NCBI GenBank assembly: GCA_026399895.1
Contig: JAPLQC010000088.1
Location: 1-51,055, forward strand
Direction of reading: 5' to 3'
Source: Burkholderiales bacterium
Lineage (GTDB): Bacteria; Pseudomonadota; Gammaproteobacteria; Burkholderiales; Burkholderiaceae_D
DNA length: 51,055 bases
Shown here: positions 19,822 to 27,598 of the stretch, piece by piece
How the letters are laid out: each line of letters begins with the position of its first letter
Position numbering within the stretch: the stretch's first letter is position 1
Program-made: the position numbers and the translations under genes
Notes under the pieces: generated by a model
Database searches by the model: none
What the model was told of the DNA's origin: nothing
What the model saw: the letters and a program-made list of their open reading frames with translations, nothing else

Positions 19822-20370
19822 CTAGCGAGCGAAGTTCGACAGCGGTATCTGTAGTTGAAACATCAGGTTAAAGCTGGGTAGCGCTACCTGCGCCTCATAG
19901 CCGTTGCCGAGCTTCCAGCTCAGTGCCGGGATAATGGCCGGTGAGAAGCCATTGTGGTTAAGCGGCACTTTATCCTTCCACTCACCAACGTAGCCATAAA
20001 GAAGACCAGCAGACCACTTCGCGGTCAGCTTTTCAACGCCCAAGAAATTGGGATACGCCTGACCCCAAGGGTAGGCATAAATCGTAGGATCACCGTAAGA
20101 ATTACGGAAGTAGGAAAACCCCATAACACTATTGTCGGCATCATAGCGTTCGATACCCAGCAACCAGACATTTTCGTGCTCAGTCTTGTGGTACCAGTGG
20201 TGCATGTAAGGCGAAAATGTCAGGTACCACTTACCAGTAGTTAACGGCTGGGCGGGCAGTGCTCGAGATGCAGACTCTTGGGCGGCAACAGCCCCCGGCA
20301 CGACTAGAGCTGCACATAGAAGGCACGGCAGACTGGCTCGGCCTAGTAAATGACGGATGAAGGTTTGCAT
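19822..20370 (-). CDS. predicted outer-membrane beta-barrel protein, unknown function
   Basis: The 182-residue product has a signal peptide with a hydrophobic core (LPCLLCAALVVPGAVAAQ) and a mature part rich in aromatic residues, alternating patterns and Gly, as in small beta-barrels. Examples are WYLTFSPYMHHWYHKTEHEN, VWLLGIERYD, SYFRNSYGDPTIYAYPWGQ and KVPLNHNGFSPAIIPALSW. I recall similar proteins in Burkholderiales under hypothetical or loosely named transporter labels. The layout is also reminiscent of lipid-A-modifying barrels such as PagP, but I see no specific PagP motif. Start ATG at 20370. It lies between two porin genes. Confidence 0.7.
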   Translation of the reverse strand: MQTFIRHLLGRASLPCLLCAALVVPGAVAAQESASRALPAQPLTTGKWYLTFSPYMHHWYHKTEHENVWLLGIERYDADNSVMGFSYFRNSYGDPTIYAYPWGQAYPNFLGVEKLTAKWSAGLLYGYVGEWKDKVPLNHNGFSPAIIPALSWKLGNGYEAQVALPSFNLMFQLQIPLSNFAR

Positions 20371-20473
20371 GAGATCACTCGGCTTAATCTTGAATTATAG
20401 CCGGAAGGAAAGAACCATCCTGCAGTCCGACGCTTCAAAAGGCCTGCCTCAAACGCTTTGCGGCAATGGGATT

Positions 20474-20968
20474 TCACTGCCCAACATATTTGCATTGCCT
20501 ACCGCCGCGGATGCGATAGCTGGCGCTACGCACCACATCATCAGACGCAAATTCAACAACAAACGAAGAGCATCCGGTATTCCAATACCGGTAGTGCCAG
20601 ACATAGCCGCGCTCGCGGGCCAGCCCATGCGTGATTCTTGAAATACCAATCAAATCGATGACTTGGTCATTTGTCATACCCGGTAGGATTTGGTTGAATC
20701 GTGCTTCGGTAAGCACCTGTTCCCAATCGACTACTCGGTCTTCATCATTGAGATAAACGAAGTAGGTATGGCTTCCGCCAGGCCCACGCGGGAATTGAAG
20801 TTTCTTTTTGCCGTCGAAGACGGTTTCACGCTCAGGCTGACCGAGCTGTTGAATTAATTCTTCTCGGCGCTGACCTACCGTGTCCGCACTGGGGGCATAA
20901 CCCGCACATGCGCTGACGGTCGCGACAACGCAAAGCACGATGGTGGTGGGGAATAGTCTGCGGAACAT
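20474..20968 (-). CDS. lipoprotein, SmpA/BamE-like fold candidate
   Basis: The 164-residue product (ATG at 20968; a TTG five codons upstream is less likely) has a type II signal peptide, FPTTIVLCVVATVSAC, with the lipobox VSAC, so it should be a lipoprotein. The body contains two stretches of the form 'GQRREELIQQLGQPERE' and 'LPGMTNDQVIDLIG', which resemble the G-x-T-x-x-x-V-x-x-x-L-G-x-P pattern of SmpA/OmlA (BamE-like) domains. Function unknown. The porin B terminator hairpin ends only about 14 bases before its start codon, so it may depend on read-through. Confidence 0.8.
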   Translation of the reverse strand: MFRRLFPTTIVLCVVATVSACAGYAPSADTVGQRREELIQQLGQPERETVFDGKKKLQFPRGPGGSHTYFVYLNDEDRVVDWEQVLTEARFNQILPGMTNDQVIDLIGISRITHGLARERGYVWHYRYWNTGCSSFVVEFASDDVVRSASYRIRGGRQCKYVGQ

Positions 20969-20981
20969 ACCCCACGATAAC

Positions 20982-21010
20982 AAAAAGCCACCCCGAAGGG
21001 TGGCTTTTTG
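20982..21010 (-). terminator. terminator of porin copy B
   Basis: On the minus strand CAAAAAGCCACCC-TTCG-GGGTGGCTTTTTG forms a strong hairpin with a T-run, about 40 bases after the porin B stop. It is nearly identical to the porin A terminator. Confidence 0.92.
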
Positions 21011-21046
21011 TCGGACTAAGCGAATCGGTACGGGACCGATGCCGGA

Positions 21047-22120
21047 TTAGAACGAGTGGGCGACGCCCAGAGTAGCGATGGAGCCAGCGGTGCCGTAGCC
21101 ACCGTTACCGCGGCCGAGCTGCACTTTGTCCGATGCTTGTTCCCAGTTAGCGAACGCAGTCGTTCTTGGCGACAAGGCATACAGACCAGTCACAACCGTC
21201 GTGGTGCCGTTGATGGTGGTGTTTGTGCCCGAGGTGTTGTAGTAGCCAACACGAGCGGAGAGAGCACCAGCGACTGGGATTTCAGCGTTCACGCCAGAGG
21301 TGCTAGCTTTCAAGCCGGCAGTGCCAACATCGCTGCTGCTCAGATGGATAACGTTAACCTTGGCAAAGCCGAGGTCGGTACCTGCGCCGAGGAACGATGA
21401 AGTGTTGTTCAGTGCACCTGCTTGGGAGTAGCCCGCACCGACTTTGATCGAGCCGATATCAGCCGAACCAGCGATAGAGTAGTCACCCGCTTTGGATGCA
21501 ACCGCAGCCGTGGTGCCGTCTTGGACGATGTAGGTTGCTGCAACGTTTACGCCACTAAAGCTAGGTGCAGTGATCTGGATCGAACGGTCATGGAAAACGC
21601 CCGACGCGCCATGGGAGAACAAAGCAGAAACAGCCGAACCGATGTTCGAACCAGCGGTTACGTCAAAGCTCAGGTAGGTACCAGCAAACGAGTCAACAGT
21701 TTGACCCAGCTTGATGCCACCGAAGTCACCGGAAACGCCAACCCACGACTGTGCTGTACCGATGGTGCCTGAGTTGAAGCCAGCCGAATTGATGATCGAC
21801 GACACCATGAACGATGCCTTCATGCCATTGCCCAGGTCTTCCGAACCCGAGACGTTCAGGAAGTTAGGTGCCAGCAGGCCAGTGTTCAATGCCTTACCCA
21901 CAACCGTGTTGGCGGCTCGGGTGTAAGTCAATGCACCGGCTGTGGGGGCAGCAGGCGTCGAAGTAACGGCTCCCGAAGTGCCGTCAAGGTCTGCACTACC
22001 AGAACCCGACATGTAACCGATGTCAAAGCGGCCAGAAATCTTTACGCCGCTTTCTTGTGCCATAACGCCTGCCGAAGCCACCAGTGCCACTGCGGCCAGA
22101 GCCATTTGAGTTTTTCTCAT
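21047..22120 (-). CDS. outer-membrane porin, Gram-negative porin family (copy B)
   Basis: A second general porin of 357 residues (ATG at 22120). The signal peptide MRKTQMALAAVALVASAGVMA matches copy A almost residue for residue. The mature part starts QESGVKISGRFDIGY and keeps NFLNVSGSEDLGNGMKASF, AQSWVGVSGDFGGIKLGQTV, and the same C-terminal GVAHSF. The loops differ strongly from copy A, as expected under immune or phage selection. Convergent with copy A, with two small envelope genes in between. Confidence 0.94.
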   Translation of the reverse strand: MRKTQMALAAVALVASAGVMAQESGVKISGRFDIGYMSGSGSADLDGTSGAVTSTPAAPTAGALTYTRAANTVVGKALNTGLLAPNFLNVSGSEDLGNGMKASFMVSSIINSAGFNSGTIGTAQSWVGVSGDFGGIKLGQTVDSFAGTYLSFDVTAGSNIGSAVSALFSHGASGVFHDRSIQITAPSFSGVNVAATYIVQDGTTAAVASKAGDYSIAGSADIGSIKVGAGYSQAGALNNTSSFLGAGTDLGFAKVNVIHLSSSDVGTAGLKASTSGVNAEIPVAGALSARVGYYNTSGTNTTINGTTTVVTGLYALSPRTTAFANWEQASDKVQLGRGNGGYGTAGSIATLGVAHSF

Positions 22121-22226
22121 TTCGTAATCTCCAAAACCTTGCGACAACACGTGGCTATTGCTTCTTTTGCCTTGAGGCCGCAGGGGTTTTGGATAAACTG
22201 GCCCGATGCTGTTTCTAACTCAGCAC

Positions 22227-22267
22227 TTTGAAACACTTCAAACAGTTACCCTCAGTAAATACTGTTT
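22227..22267. repeat. two overlapping inverted repeats upstream of porin B and the integrase
   Basis: TTTGAA-ACAC-TTCAAA (22227-22242) is followed immediately by AAACAGT-N14-ACTGTTT (22240-22267). They lie in the 227-base divergent gap between porin B and the recombinase gene. They could be regulator operators for the porin or binding arms for the recombinase; the sequence alone does not decide. Confidence 0.55.
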
Positions 22268-22347
22268 GATAATAAGTACCTATATGTAAAATAAAACTAA
22301 TTACTCCGGCTGCGAAGCCATTCGACTTTGATACAGCGAAGCGCAAG

Positions 22348-23670
22348 ATGGAACTGTCTTTACCCGCCAACGACGCCTCATTTTCTTCGCAGCGTGCACG
22401 CTCGGTGCCCGTGCTGTCGTCGATGTCGACCATTCGCGGTTATCCCAGCAAACTGAAAATCTTCCGCATCAGCGGTAGTCGTTTCTGGCAGGTGCGTTGC
22501 TACATAGCGGGGCGTATGTATGTGCGCAGCACCCGTTCGCAAGAAAAGCAGCATGCGATTGATGCCGCTAAGCAATTCTATGATGAGCTCTTGCTGAGTC
22601 ACCGCCATGGTGAAGAGCGGGAATTCCACTTGCCATCACGCGATCGGCGTGCAGAGCTTGTTCAGCAATACGCAGGTTTGATGTTCCGCACCGTGGCCGA
22701 GCGCGCGATTGAAATGGAGCGTGGCCGCATGATGCGCGGCGAGTTAGCCATGCAATCATTCCGGGCTTTGCGTAATCGGCTGCAAAAGCAGATTTATCCT
22801 GCGCTGGGAACGCTTGATATCCGCGCAATCAGCCACCATGATTTGCAGCAGTTTATTGATGGGCTGGTGCAGCGTAAATCGTCCTCGGTCACGATTGCAC
22901 AATACCTGCAAGCGATCAGGCTGTTATTCAAACATGCCTTGGTCGAACAGTTGATTGACCGCATACCGCCGTTCCCAAAGTTACGGCTTAGTTCGCAGCC
23001 GCGAGGTGGTTTTACGGTGTCTGAGTATCGGGCGCTGCTACGCGCGTCCAAGCGTCTCGCGCATGCGGAAGACCCGCCCAAGTTCGCCACCCATAGAAAT
23101 CGGGCGGGCGGGATTTACACCAAGACGTCGGCTGTGCCTGACGAATTGGTGTGGGTGATCGGCTTCATGGTGAATAGCTTCTTGCGACCCAGTGATCTTA
23201 AATTCATCCAGCATAAGCATGTCGAGATTGTGCGCGGCCATCATCTGTACCTACGCCTGACGATACCCGAGACCAAGCGCCATCGTGCACAGATCGTCAC
23301 GCTACGGCCTGCGGTGCGGATTTATCAAAGCTTACGCAAGTACCAGCAGGTGCGCGGCTTAGCGGGCACTGAGGATTATTTGTTTTTACCGCATATTGAA
23401 GATCGTGATGCCGCTGCGGTGGTGCTGTCAGCCAATTTCAATAAGGTGTTGGCGGCGACGGGTCTTAAAACTGGGGAACTCGGTCAAGCGCGTAGCCTGT
23501 ATAGCTTGCGGCATACCGCCATCATGTTCCGGCTGTTGTATGGCAAAGGGATTGACCTGTTAACGCTGGCGAGAAATGCCAGAACCTCGGTACAGATGAT
23601 TGAGCGTTTCTATGCATCGCAACTGACCGCCGAGATGAATATCGGCCTGTTGCAAAGTAGGCGGTCTTAA
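22348..23670 (+). CDS. tyrosine recombinase / site-specific integrase
   Basis: The 440-residue product has an N-terminal arm domain, a SAM-like core-binding domain (about 110-205), and a catalytic domain. The catalytic set is recognisable: Arg280 in VNSFLRPSDL, Lys310 in PETKRHR, Arg388-His389 in YSLRHTAIMFRL, and Tyr422 in TSVQMIERFYAS. The first His of the H-x-x-R box is Tyr385 and the box III His is replaced (NARTS), as in other members of the 'LRHT...NMGTS' integrase branch. Start ATG at 22348; a second ATG at residue 26 is possible. No excisionase, phage or plasmid genes are nearby. A toxin-antitoxin pair follows directly. Confidence 0.92.
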   Translation: MELSLPANDASFSSQRARSVPVLSSMSTIRGYPSKLKIFRISGSRFWQVRCYIAGRMYVRSTRSQEKQHAIDAAKQFYDELLLSHRHGEEREFHLPSRDRRAELVQQYAGLMFRTVAERAIEMERGRMMRGELAMQSFRALRNRLQKQIYPALGTLDIRAISHHDLQQFIDGLVQRKSSSVTIAQYLQAIRLLFKHALVEQLIDRIPPFPKLRLSSQPRGGFTVSEYRALLRASKRLAHAEDPPKFATHRNRAGGIYTKTSAVPDELVWVIGFMVNSFLRPSDLKFIQHKHVEIVRGHHLYLRLTIPETKRHRAQIVTLRPAVRIYQSLRKYQQVRGLAGTEDYLFLPHIEDRDAAAVVLSANFNKVLAATGLKTGELGQARSLYSLRHTAIMFRLLYGKGIDLLTLARNARTSVQMIERFYASQLTAEMNIGLLQSRRS

Positions 23671-23679
23671 CCGCGCTGC

Positions 23680-23709
23680 TTGACCGCGCAGTCAATTTGT
23701 AGCTACAAT
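23680..23709 (+). promoter_or_regulatory. promoter/operator of the dinJ-yafQ-like operon
   Basis: TTGACC (23680-23685), an 18-base spacer and TACAAT (23704-23709) form a sigma-70-like promoter. The perfect 12-base palindrome TTGTAGCTACAA (23697-23708) covers the -10 box, a good place for autorepression by the antitoxin. Confidence 0.7.
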
Positions 23710-23732
23710 TTGGCTACTTATTGGAGGTGCCC

Positions 23733-24002
23733 ATGCTAAGCGTTGATGTGCGTTGCCGAATCGACCCCAAAACGAAGGAAGATGCTGCTGAGGTGATTGA
23801 ATCGATGGGACTGACCGTCTCCGATGCTATTCGCTTGTTCTTAACGCGTGTGGCGTCTGAGGGTGCGATTCCTTTTGAGCTTCGCGTACCAAACGCAAAA
23901 ACCGTAGCTGCCATCGCGGAATTGGAATCGCCCAAAAGCCGCAGCAAACTCAAGCGTCATAAAAATCTCGACGCCATGCATGACGCTATTAAGCGCAAAT
24001 GA
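23733..24002 (+). CDS. RelB/DinJ-family antitoxin
   Basis: This 89-residue protein would bind and neutralise the toxin encoded next to it and repress the shared promoter. The N-terminal ribbon-helix-helix domain is clear (VRCRIDPKTKEDAAEVIESM, GLTVSDAIRLFLTRVASEGAIPF), as in DinJ. The start at ATG 23733 is set by a strong GGAGGT ribosome-binding site four bases upstream; a TTG at 23721 is inside that site and rejected. The stop codon overlaps the toxin start (ATGA). Confidence 0.92.
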   Translation: MLSVDVRCRIDPKTKEDAAEVIESMGLTVSDAIRLFLTRVASEGAIPFELRVPNAKTVAAIAELESPKSRSKLKRHKNLDAMHDAIKRK

Positions 24003-24277
24003 TGCTGGTACCTGTGCCAAGCACCCAGTACGGGAAAGATTTTCGGCGTATCGTTCAAAGCCCCAAATTCAACCAAGCAGCGTACCTAACGGTGCTGAGT
24101 CTGCTGATTGCTGGCAAGCCATTGCCGGCCAAATACAGTAACCATCCATTGAACGGTGACTACGCCAGCTATTGGGACTGCCACATCACCAATGATTGCG
24201 TCTTGATCTACAAAGTCGACGGCGACGAACTTCGCCTCGCTCGGATTGGAACGCATTCGGAGCTCTTTAAAAAATAG
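23999..24277 (+). CDS. YafQ-family mRNA interferase toxin
   Basis: A 92-residue RelE-superfamily toxin, most like E. coli YafQ, which cuts mRNA on the ribosome. The YafQ catalytic positions are all visible: His in KYSNHPLNG, His in DCHITNDC with the nearby Asp, and the C-terminal His in RIGTHSELF. It overlaps the antitoxin gene by four bases, so the pair is a typical type II module. It sits between a lone recombinase and a convergent chromosomal gene, which suits a leftover of mobile DNA. Confidence 0.92.
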   Translation: MMLVPVPSTQYGKDFRRIVQSPKFNQAAYLTVLSLLIAGKPLPAKYSNHPLNGDYASYWDCHITNDCVLIYKVDGDELRLARIGTHSELFKK

Positions 24278-24330
24278 CGCTTATGTCGATGGCTCGTTCT
24301 TTTAAAAGAGAGCTTGATCAACAGAGAGCA

Positions 24331-26139
24331 CTACCGCCCCAAGAACCTCGCCTCTTCCTCGCGCAGTAATTGCATCGTTTGCGATGGTGGCCGATCGACG
24401 GATTGTTTCATGTCGTTCCAGCTATAGCGTCTGCCAGCTGTGCGTTCCAGTACTTTGCCATCGACCAGATAGGCGCTACCCATATAAGAAGCGACCACAG
24501 TTCCGCGTGATTCCGGGAGTTTGTACAAGTCCTGCCCGTTACTGTAATCAGCAATGTCAGAACTACAGCCCAGTGCCGATTGCATGAGCGTTGGCACCAC
24601 ATCTTGATGTAGCGACATTTTTTGCTCGACACGACCTGAGGCAGTGCCGGGCGCTCTCACAATCATCGGCGTTTGGGTTTGCCAGCGTGTGAAGTTGCTG
24701 CCATGCCCCCAGTAGCCGAGGCCGTTCTCATTGAATTCTTCGGCATGGTCGCCGGTAATGATCACCCAGGTGTTATTGAGCTTTCCGTTTCGTTCAGCTG
24801 CATCGAGCAGCTTGCCGACTAGGGCATCAAGATAGTGAAGGCTGTTGTGATAATCGTTCTTGTAGGGGCGATTATCTGTCTGTCGATCAACTGCATAACC
24901 GCCCTCGACCAATGGTAATGGCTTGAATCGCGCGTATTCGGGTGGGTAGCTATAAGGTGAGTGGGACGAGGTTAGAAAAACAAAATCAAAGCGTTTTTCT
25001 TGCGGCGCGGCAGGTAGTGTGGCGATGTATTTATCGACCAAGGCAGCATCGGGCACACCGTCGTTAAAGTCTTGCGCTGCAATGTTCGGAAAGAACATGC
25101 GCTTCAATGAGAAGCCATCAAGATTAGTCGAGGTGAATACTCGCGTGCGGTAGCCCTGCTTGTTCAGTGTTTGCGTGAACAGGCTGGGGAAGCTCTCGGG
25201 TACTGAGCGGGTGAGCTCGAAGTAGTTCGGATGCAGGCCATACATCAAACCAAACAGCCCGGGCACGGTTGTCGCACCACTGGAAACATGCTGCGTGAAG
25301 CGAGTAGCCTTACCGGCGAAGCGCGCGATGTTGGGGGTGATCTCCGGTGTCATGGCGTCGGCCTGCCAACTCTCGAGCACGATCATCAAGATCGATGGTG
25401 GGTTGGCAGCCGGCGAGCATTGCGGTTGCGCGCGTGGGTAGCGCACGATACCGCCGCCCTGTGTGGGGGTGTTTTCTGCGGTGCCATAGGCCGCCGGAAA
25501 TACGGATGGCCACCATGCGCTCACACGTGGCGCGCTGTGGTAGGCCTCGACGGGATAGTAGATGGGCAGGAAAGGGCGGTAGTGCGTGATCTCGTCACGC
25601 AGATAGTGGCTAGCCCAAATATGAATAACTGAGTTCAGCACCAATGTGAGCGGCATTAACAGCAAGCCCGCTACAAACCATGGCCAATGATGACGACGCC
25701 CGCTGCGGCTGCTGACGAACAGCCACACCACCAAGGCAAGTAGCACGGTTGCCAATAGTGCGAACAGCAGCAGCACAAACAGCGGGATGCCCATGCCATG
25801 AAAATCCCGCAGGAACATCTCTACGAACAGAATGTCGAGATGAAAGCGATATAAATTAAAGACCGCGATATCAATCGCGAGATAAACCAGCCAAGCCCAA
25901 CCTAGCACTGGCCAGAGCCAGTTGGTAGCGCGGAATACAGAAAGCGGCAACAGCGCTAAGGCAACTAACAGCAGCAGCGTGCCGTAGTAACCGATTACGC
26001 TCCACTGGTACACCGCAGGCAGCATGCTTTGAGCCACCGGCGCGTCTTTCAGGAAAAGGCCGACGGCAGCAGCGGTCAACAAGCAAAGGTAGAGCGTCAG
26101 CTTGAAATGGCTGCCGATACGCTTGGGCCAGTGTTTCAT
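24331..26139 (-). CDS. inner-membrane sulfatase-fold protein, YejM/PbgA/LapC-like
   Basis: The product (602 residues from the ATG at 26139) has five or so N-terminal membrane spans (about 15-185) and a periplasmic alkaline-phosphatase/sulfatase-fold domain. It resembles E. coli YejM in several places: HVSSGATTVPGLFGLMYGLHPNY, NTWVIITGDHAEEF, and YSNGQDLY. YejM/LapC senses LPS in the inner membrane and controls LpxC turnover. Unlike E. coli YejM as I remember it, this protein keeps apparent metal-binding residues: Glu in VLESWQAD, Thr of SSGATT, Asp-His in GDHAEE and His in GHGSNF. It may therefore be an active hydrolase or transferase. A TTG five codons upstream is the alternative start. Confidence 0.82.
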   Translation of the reverse strand: MKHWPKRIGSHFKLTLYLCLLTAAAVGLFLKDAPVAQSMLPAVYQWSVIGYYGTLLLLVALALLPLSVFRATNWLWPVLGWAWLVYLAIDIAVFNLYRFHLDILFVEMFLRDFHGMGIPLFVLLLFALLATVLLALVVWLFVSSRSGRRHHWPWFVAGLLLMPLTLVLNSVIHIWASHYLRDEITHYRPFLPIYYPVEAYHSAPRVSAWWPSVFPAAYGTAENTPTQGGGIVRYPRAQPQCSPAANPPSILMIVLESWQADAMTPEITPNIARFAGKATRFTQHVSSGATTVPGLFGLMYGLHPNYFELTRSVPESFPSLFTQTLNKQGYRTRVFTSTNLDGFSLKRMFFPNIAAQDFNDGVPDAALVDKYIATLPAAPQEKRFDFVFLTSSHSPYSYPPEYARFKPLPLVEGGYAVDRQTDNRPYKNDYHNSLHYLDALVGKLLDAAERNGKLNNTWVIITGDHAEEFNENGLGYWGHGSNFTRWQTQTPMIVRAPGTASGRVEQKMSLHQDVVPTLMQSALGCSSDIADYSNGQDLYKLPESRGTVVASYMGSAYLVDGKVLERTAGRRYSWNDMKQSVDRPPSQTMQLLREEEARFLGR

Positions 26140-26333
26140 GAGGTGTGGTCGCAAGACCTGAAGATAAAAGCCAAGGGCGCGCGCCTGACGGCGCTATTGG
26201 AAAAATTCAAAAAGAATCCAACCCCGAAGAGTAGCGCAAGATCATGTTGAAGGTGATGCGCCCGCCGCAGCGGGCGCTATGCCGCGTGAGCACCGCGCAG
26301 CATGCCGTGCGTGAGACCGTGCAGTCTCCGCCG

Positions 26334-26888
26334 TCAGGTTTTGGGTTTGTCGCTACCTGATTCGGGCGCTGCAGCCTCCGAAGCATCTGTCGCGGTATCT
26401 GCCTCGGCGGATACACTCGGCGTAGCTGCTGCAACGGCTGCAACTGCCGCAGCAATCTCGTCTGTCGCAGATGCGGCGGCAGCTTCCGGTGCTGGTGCGG
26501 GTTCAGGTGCAACGGCGCGTGGCGGTTCAGGCGCGCGCGCAGGCGCTGCCGGCATTTCGCGTCCCACTTTGTAGATGCCGCCCTGCAGCGAACCGCCCTT
26601 TTTGATCTCGAGCTCTTGGTAGGTAATCGAGCCTGCTACCAAGCCAGTCGCCTCTACGACCAGCGTACGGTTGGCGACCGTGGTATCGGTCAGCGTGCCC
26701 GCCACGCGCACATGATTGGCGGTGGTTTGCCCATCCATCGAGCCATTTTGCTGAATAAACACTGAATCGGCACTTAGCTCGCCTTCAAGCTTGCCATCTA
26801 CGCTGGCGACGCCGGGCACGCGCATGGTGCCCTTCATGAAAACACCTTCGCCTACCAAGAGTGACCCAGCCGCATGAATCTCTGCCAT
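26334..26888 (-). CDS. bactofilin (polymer-forming cytoskeletal protein)
   Basis: Bactofilins form nucleotide-independent filaments at the inner face of the membrane and scaffold cell-wall or polar proteins. The 184-residue product has the right-handed beta-helix core (about 5-108) with regularly spaced Gly and Val/Ile: GSLLVGEGVFMKGTMRVPG, VDGKLEGEL, HVRVAGTL, KKGGSLQGGI. It ends in a long disordered Ala/Pro/Glu-rich tail (about 110-184). A divergent kinase-like gene starts 112 bases away, across an AT-rich gap. Confidence 0.92.
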   Translation of the reverse strand: MAEIHAAGSLLVGEGVFMKGTMRVPGVASVDGKLEGELSADSVFIQQNGSMDGQTTANHVRVAGTLTDTTVANRTLVVEATGLVAGSITYQELEIKKGGSLQGGIYKVGREMPAAPARAPEPPRAVAPEPAPAPEAAAASATDEIAAAVAAVAAATPSVSAEADTATDASEAAAPESGSDKPKT

Positions 26889-27000
26889 ATTGTTCTCTTT
26901 CGACGAGTTTCAGAAGAAAACAGCTTTCCGCATCATACAATTTTTTTCTCACTTTAAAAACAAATCCGACAACTTTAATAATCATTTGAAAACAGTCGAT

Positions 27001-27579
27001 ATGCCCAACCCCAGACTCATCTTGTTCGCTGGTCATGCTGGCACTGGTAAAACCACGCTCGCCAAACGTGCGGTGCCGTTGCTGTCGCAGAAATTCGGCC
27101 ACGACTTTTTTTTCCTGGACAAGGACACCGCATATGGCGCGTTCAGCTCACACATCATGGGTCTGCTGACCGGCGACCCGGCGGATCGTGACAGCCCGAC
27201 CTACCTGCAGCATTTACGTGACCAGGAGTACTCAGGCCTGCTTGATATCACGCGCGAGAATCTAGAGATCGGCAACCACGTCATTTTGGTTGGCCCATTC
27301 ACGCGCGAGATTTTGGCGGGCAATTTTTTTCAGCCGACCGAACTGGGCATGCCCGCTAACACCGTGTGCCGGGTTGCATGGATTGATTTATCCAGCGCAG
27401 AAGCTAAGCGACGTATAGAAGCGCGAAATGATGCGCGTGATCACTGGAAGCTCGCGAATTGGGAGACGTATATTAAGCGGCGTGTCGAGCCACCTTCGCA
27501 CCCGGCATTGATGCGCTTGGATAACGGCAGCTTTGATGCGGCGAAGTTTGAGGAGCTACTGGAGTTTTTGTTGGGATGA
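27001..27579 (+). CDS. P-loop kinase-like AAA ATPase, unknown substrate
   Basis: The 192-residue product (ATG at 27001; the frame is open to 26890 but the upstream part is AT-rich intergenic DNA) starts with the P-loop LILFAGHAGTGKTTLAK. It then has LDKDTAYGAFSS, where a small-molecule kinase would hold its lid or substrate Asp, and a second strand HVILVGPFTREI. The layout resembles gluconate/shikimate-type small-molecule kinases and zeta-toxin-like kinases. I cannot name the substrate. Convergent with the beta-lactamase-fold gene. Confidence 0.75.
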   Translation: MPNPRLILFAGHAGTGKTTLAKRAVPLLSQKFGHDFFFLDKDTAYGAFSSHIMGLLTGDPADRDSPTYLQHLRDQEYSGLLDITRENLEIGNHVILVGPFTREILAGNFFQPTELGMPANTVCRVAWIDLSSAEAKRRIEARNDARDHWKLANWETYIKRRVEPPSHPALMRLDNGSFDAAKFEELLEFLLG

Positions 27580-27598
27580 CGTCCTGATCAATGTTCCC

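Noticed and set aside
22348..24277. Prophage or integrative element with full cargo
   Set aside because: Only a recombinase and a toxin-antitoxin pair are present; no structural, replication or transfer genes and no direct repeats that I could recognise.
25231..25632. 133-codon plus-strand ORF opposite the YejM-like gene
   Set aside because: Shadow frame with no identifiable motif.
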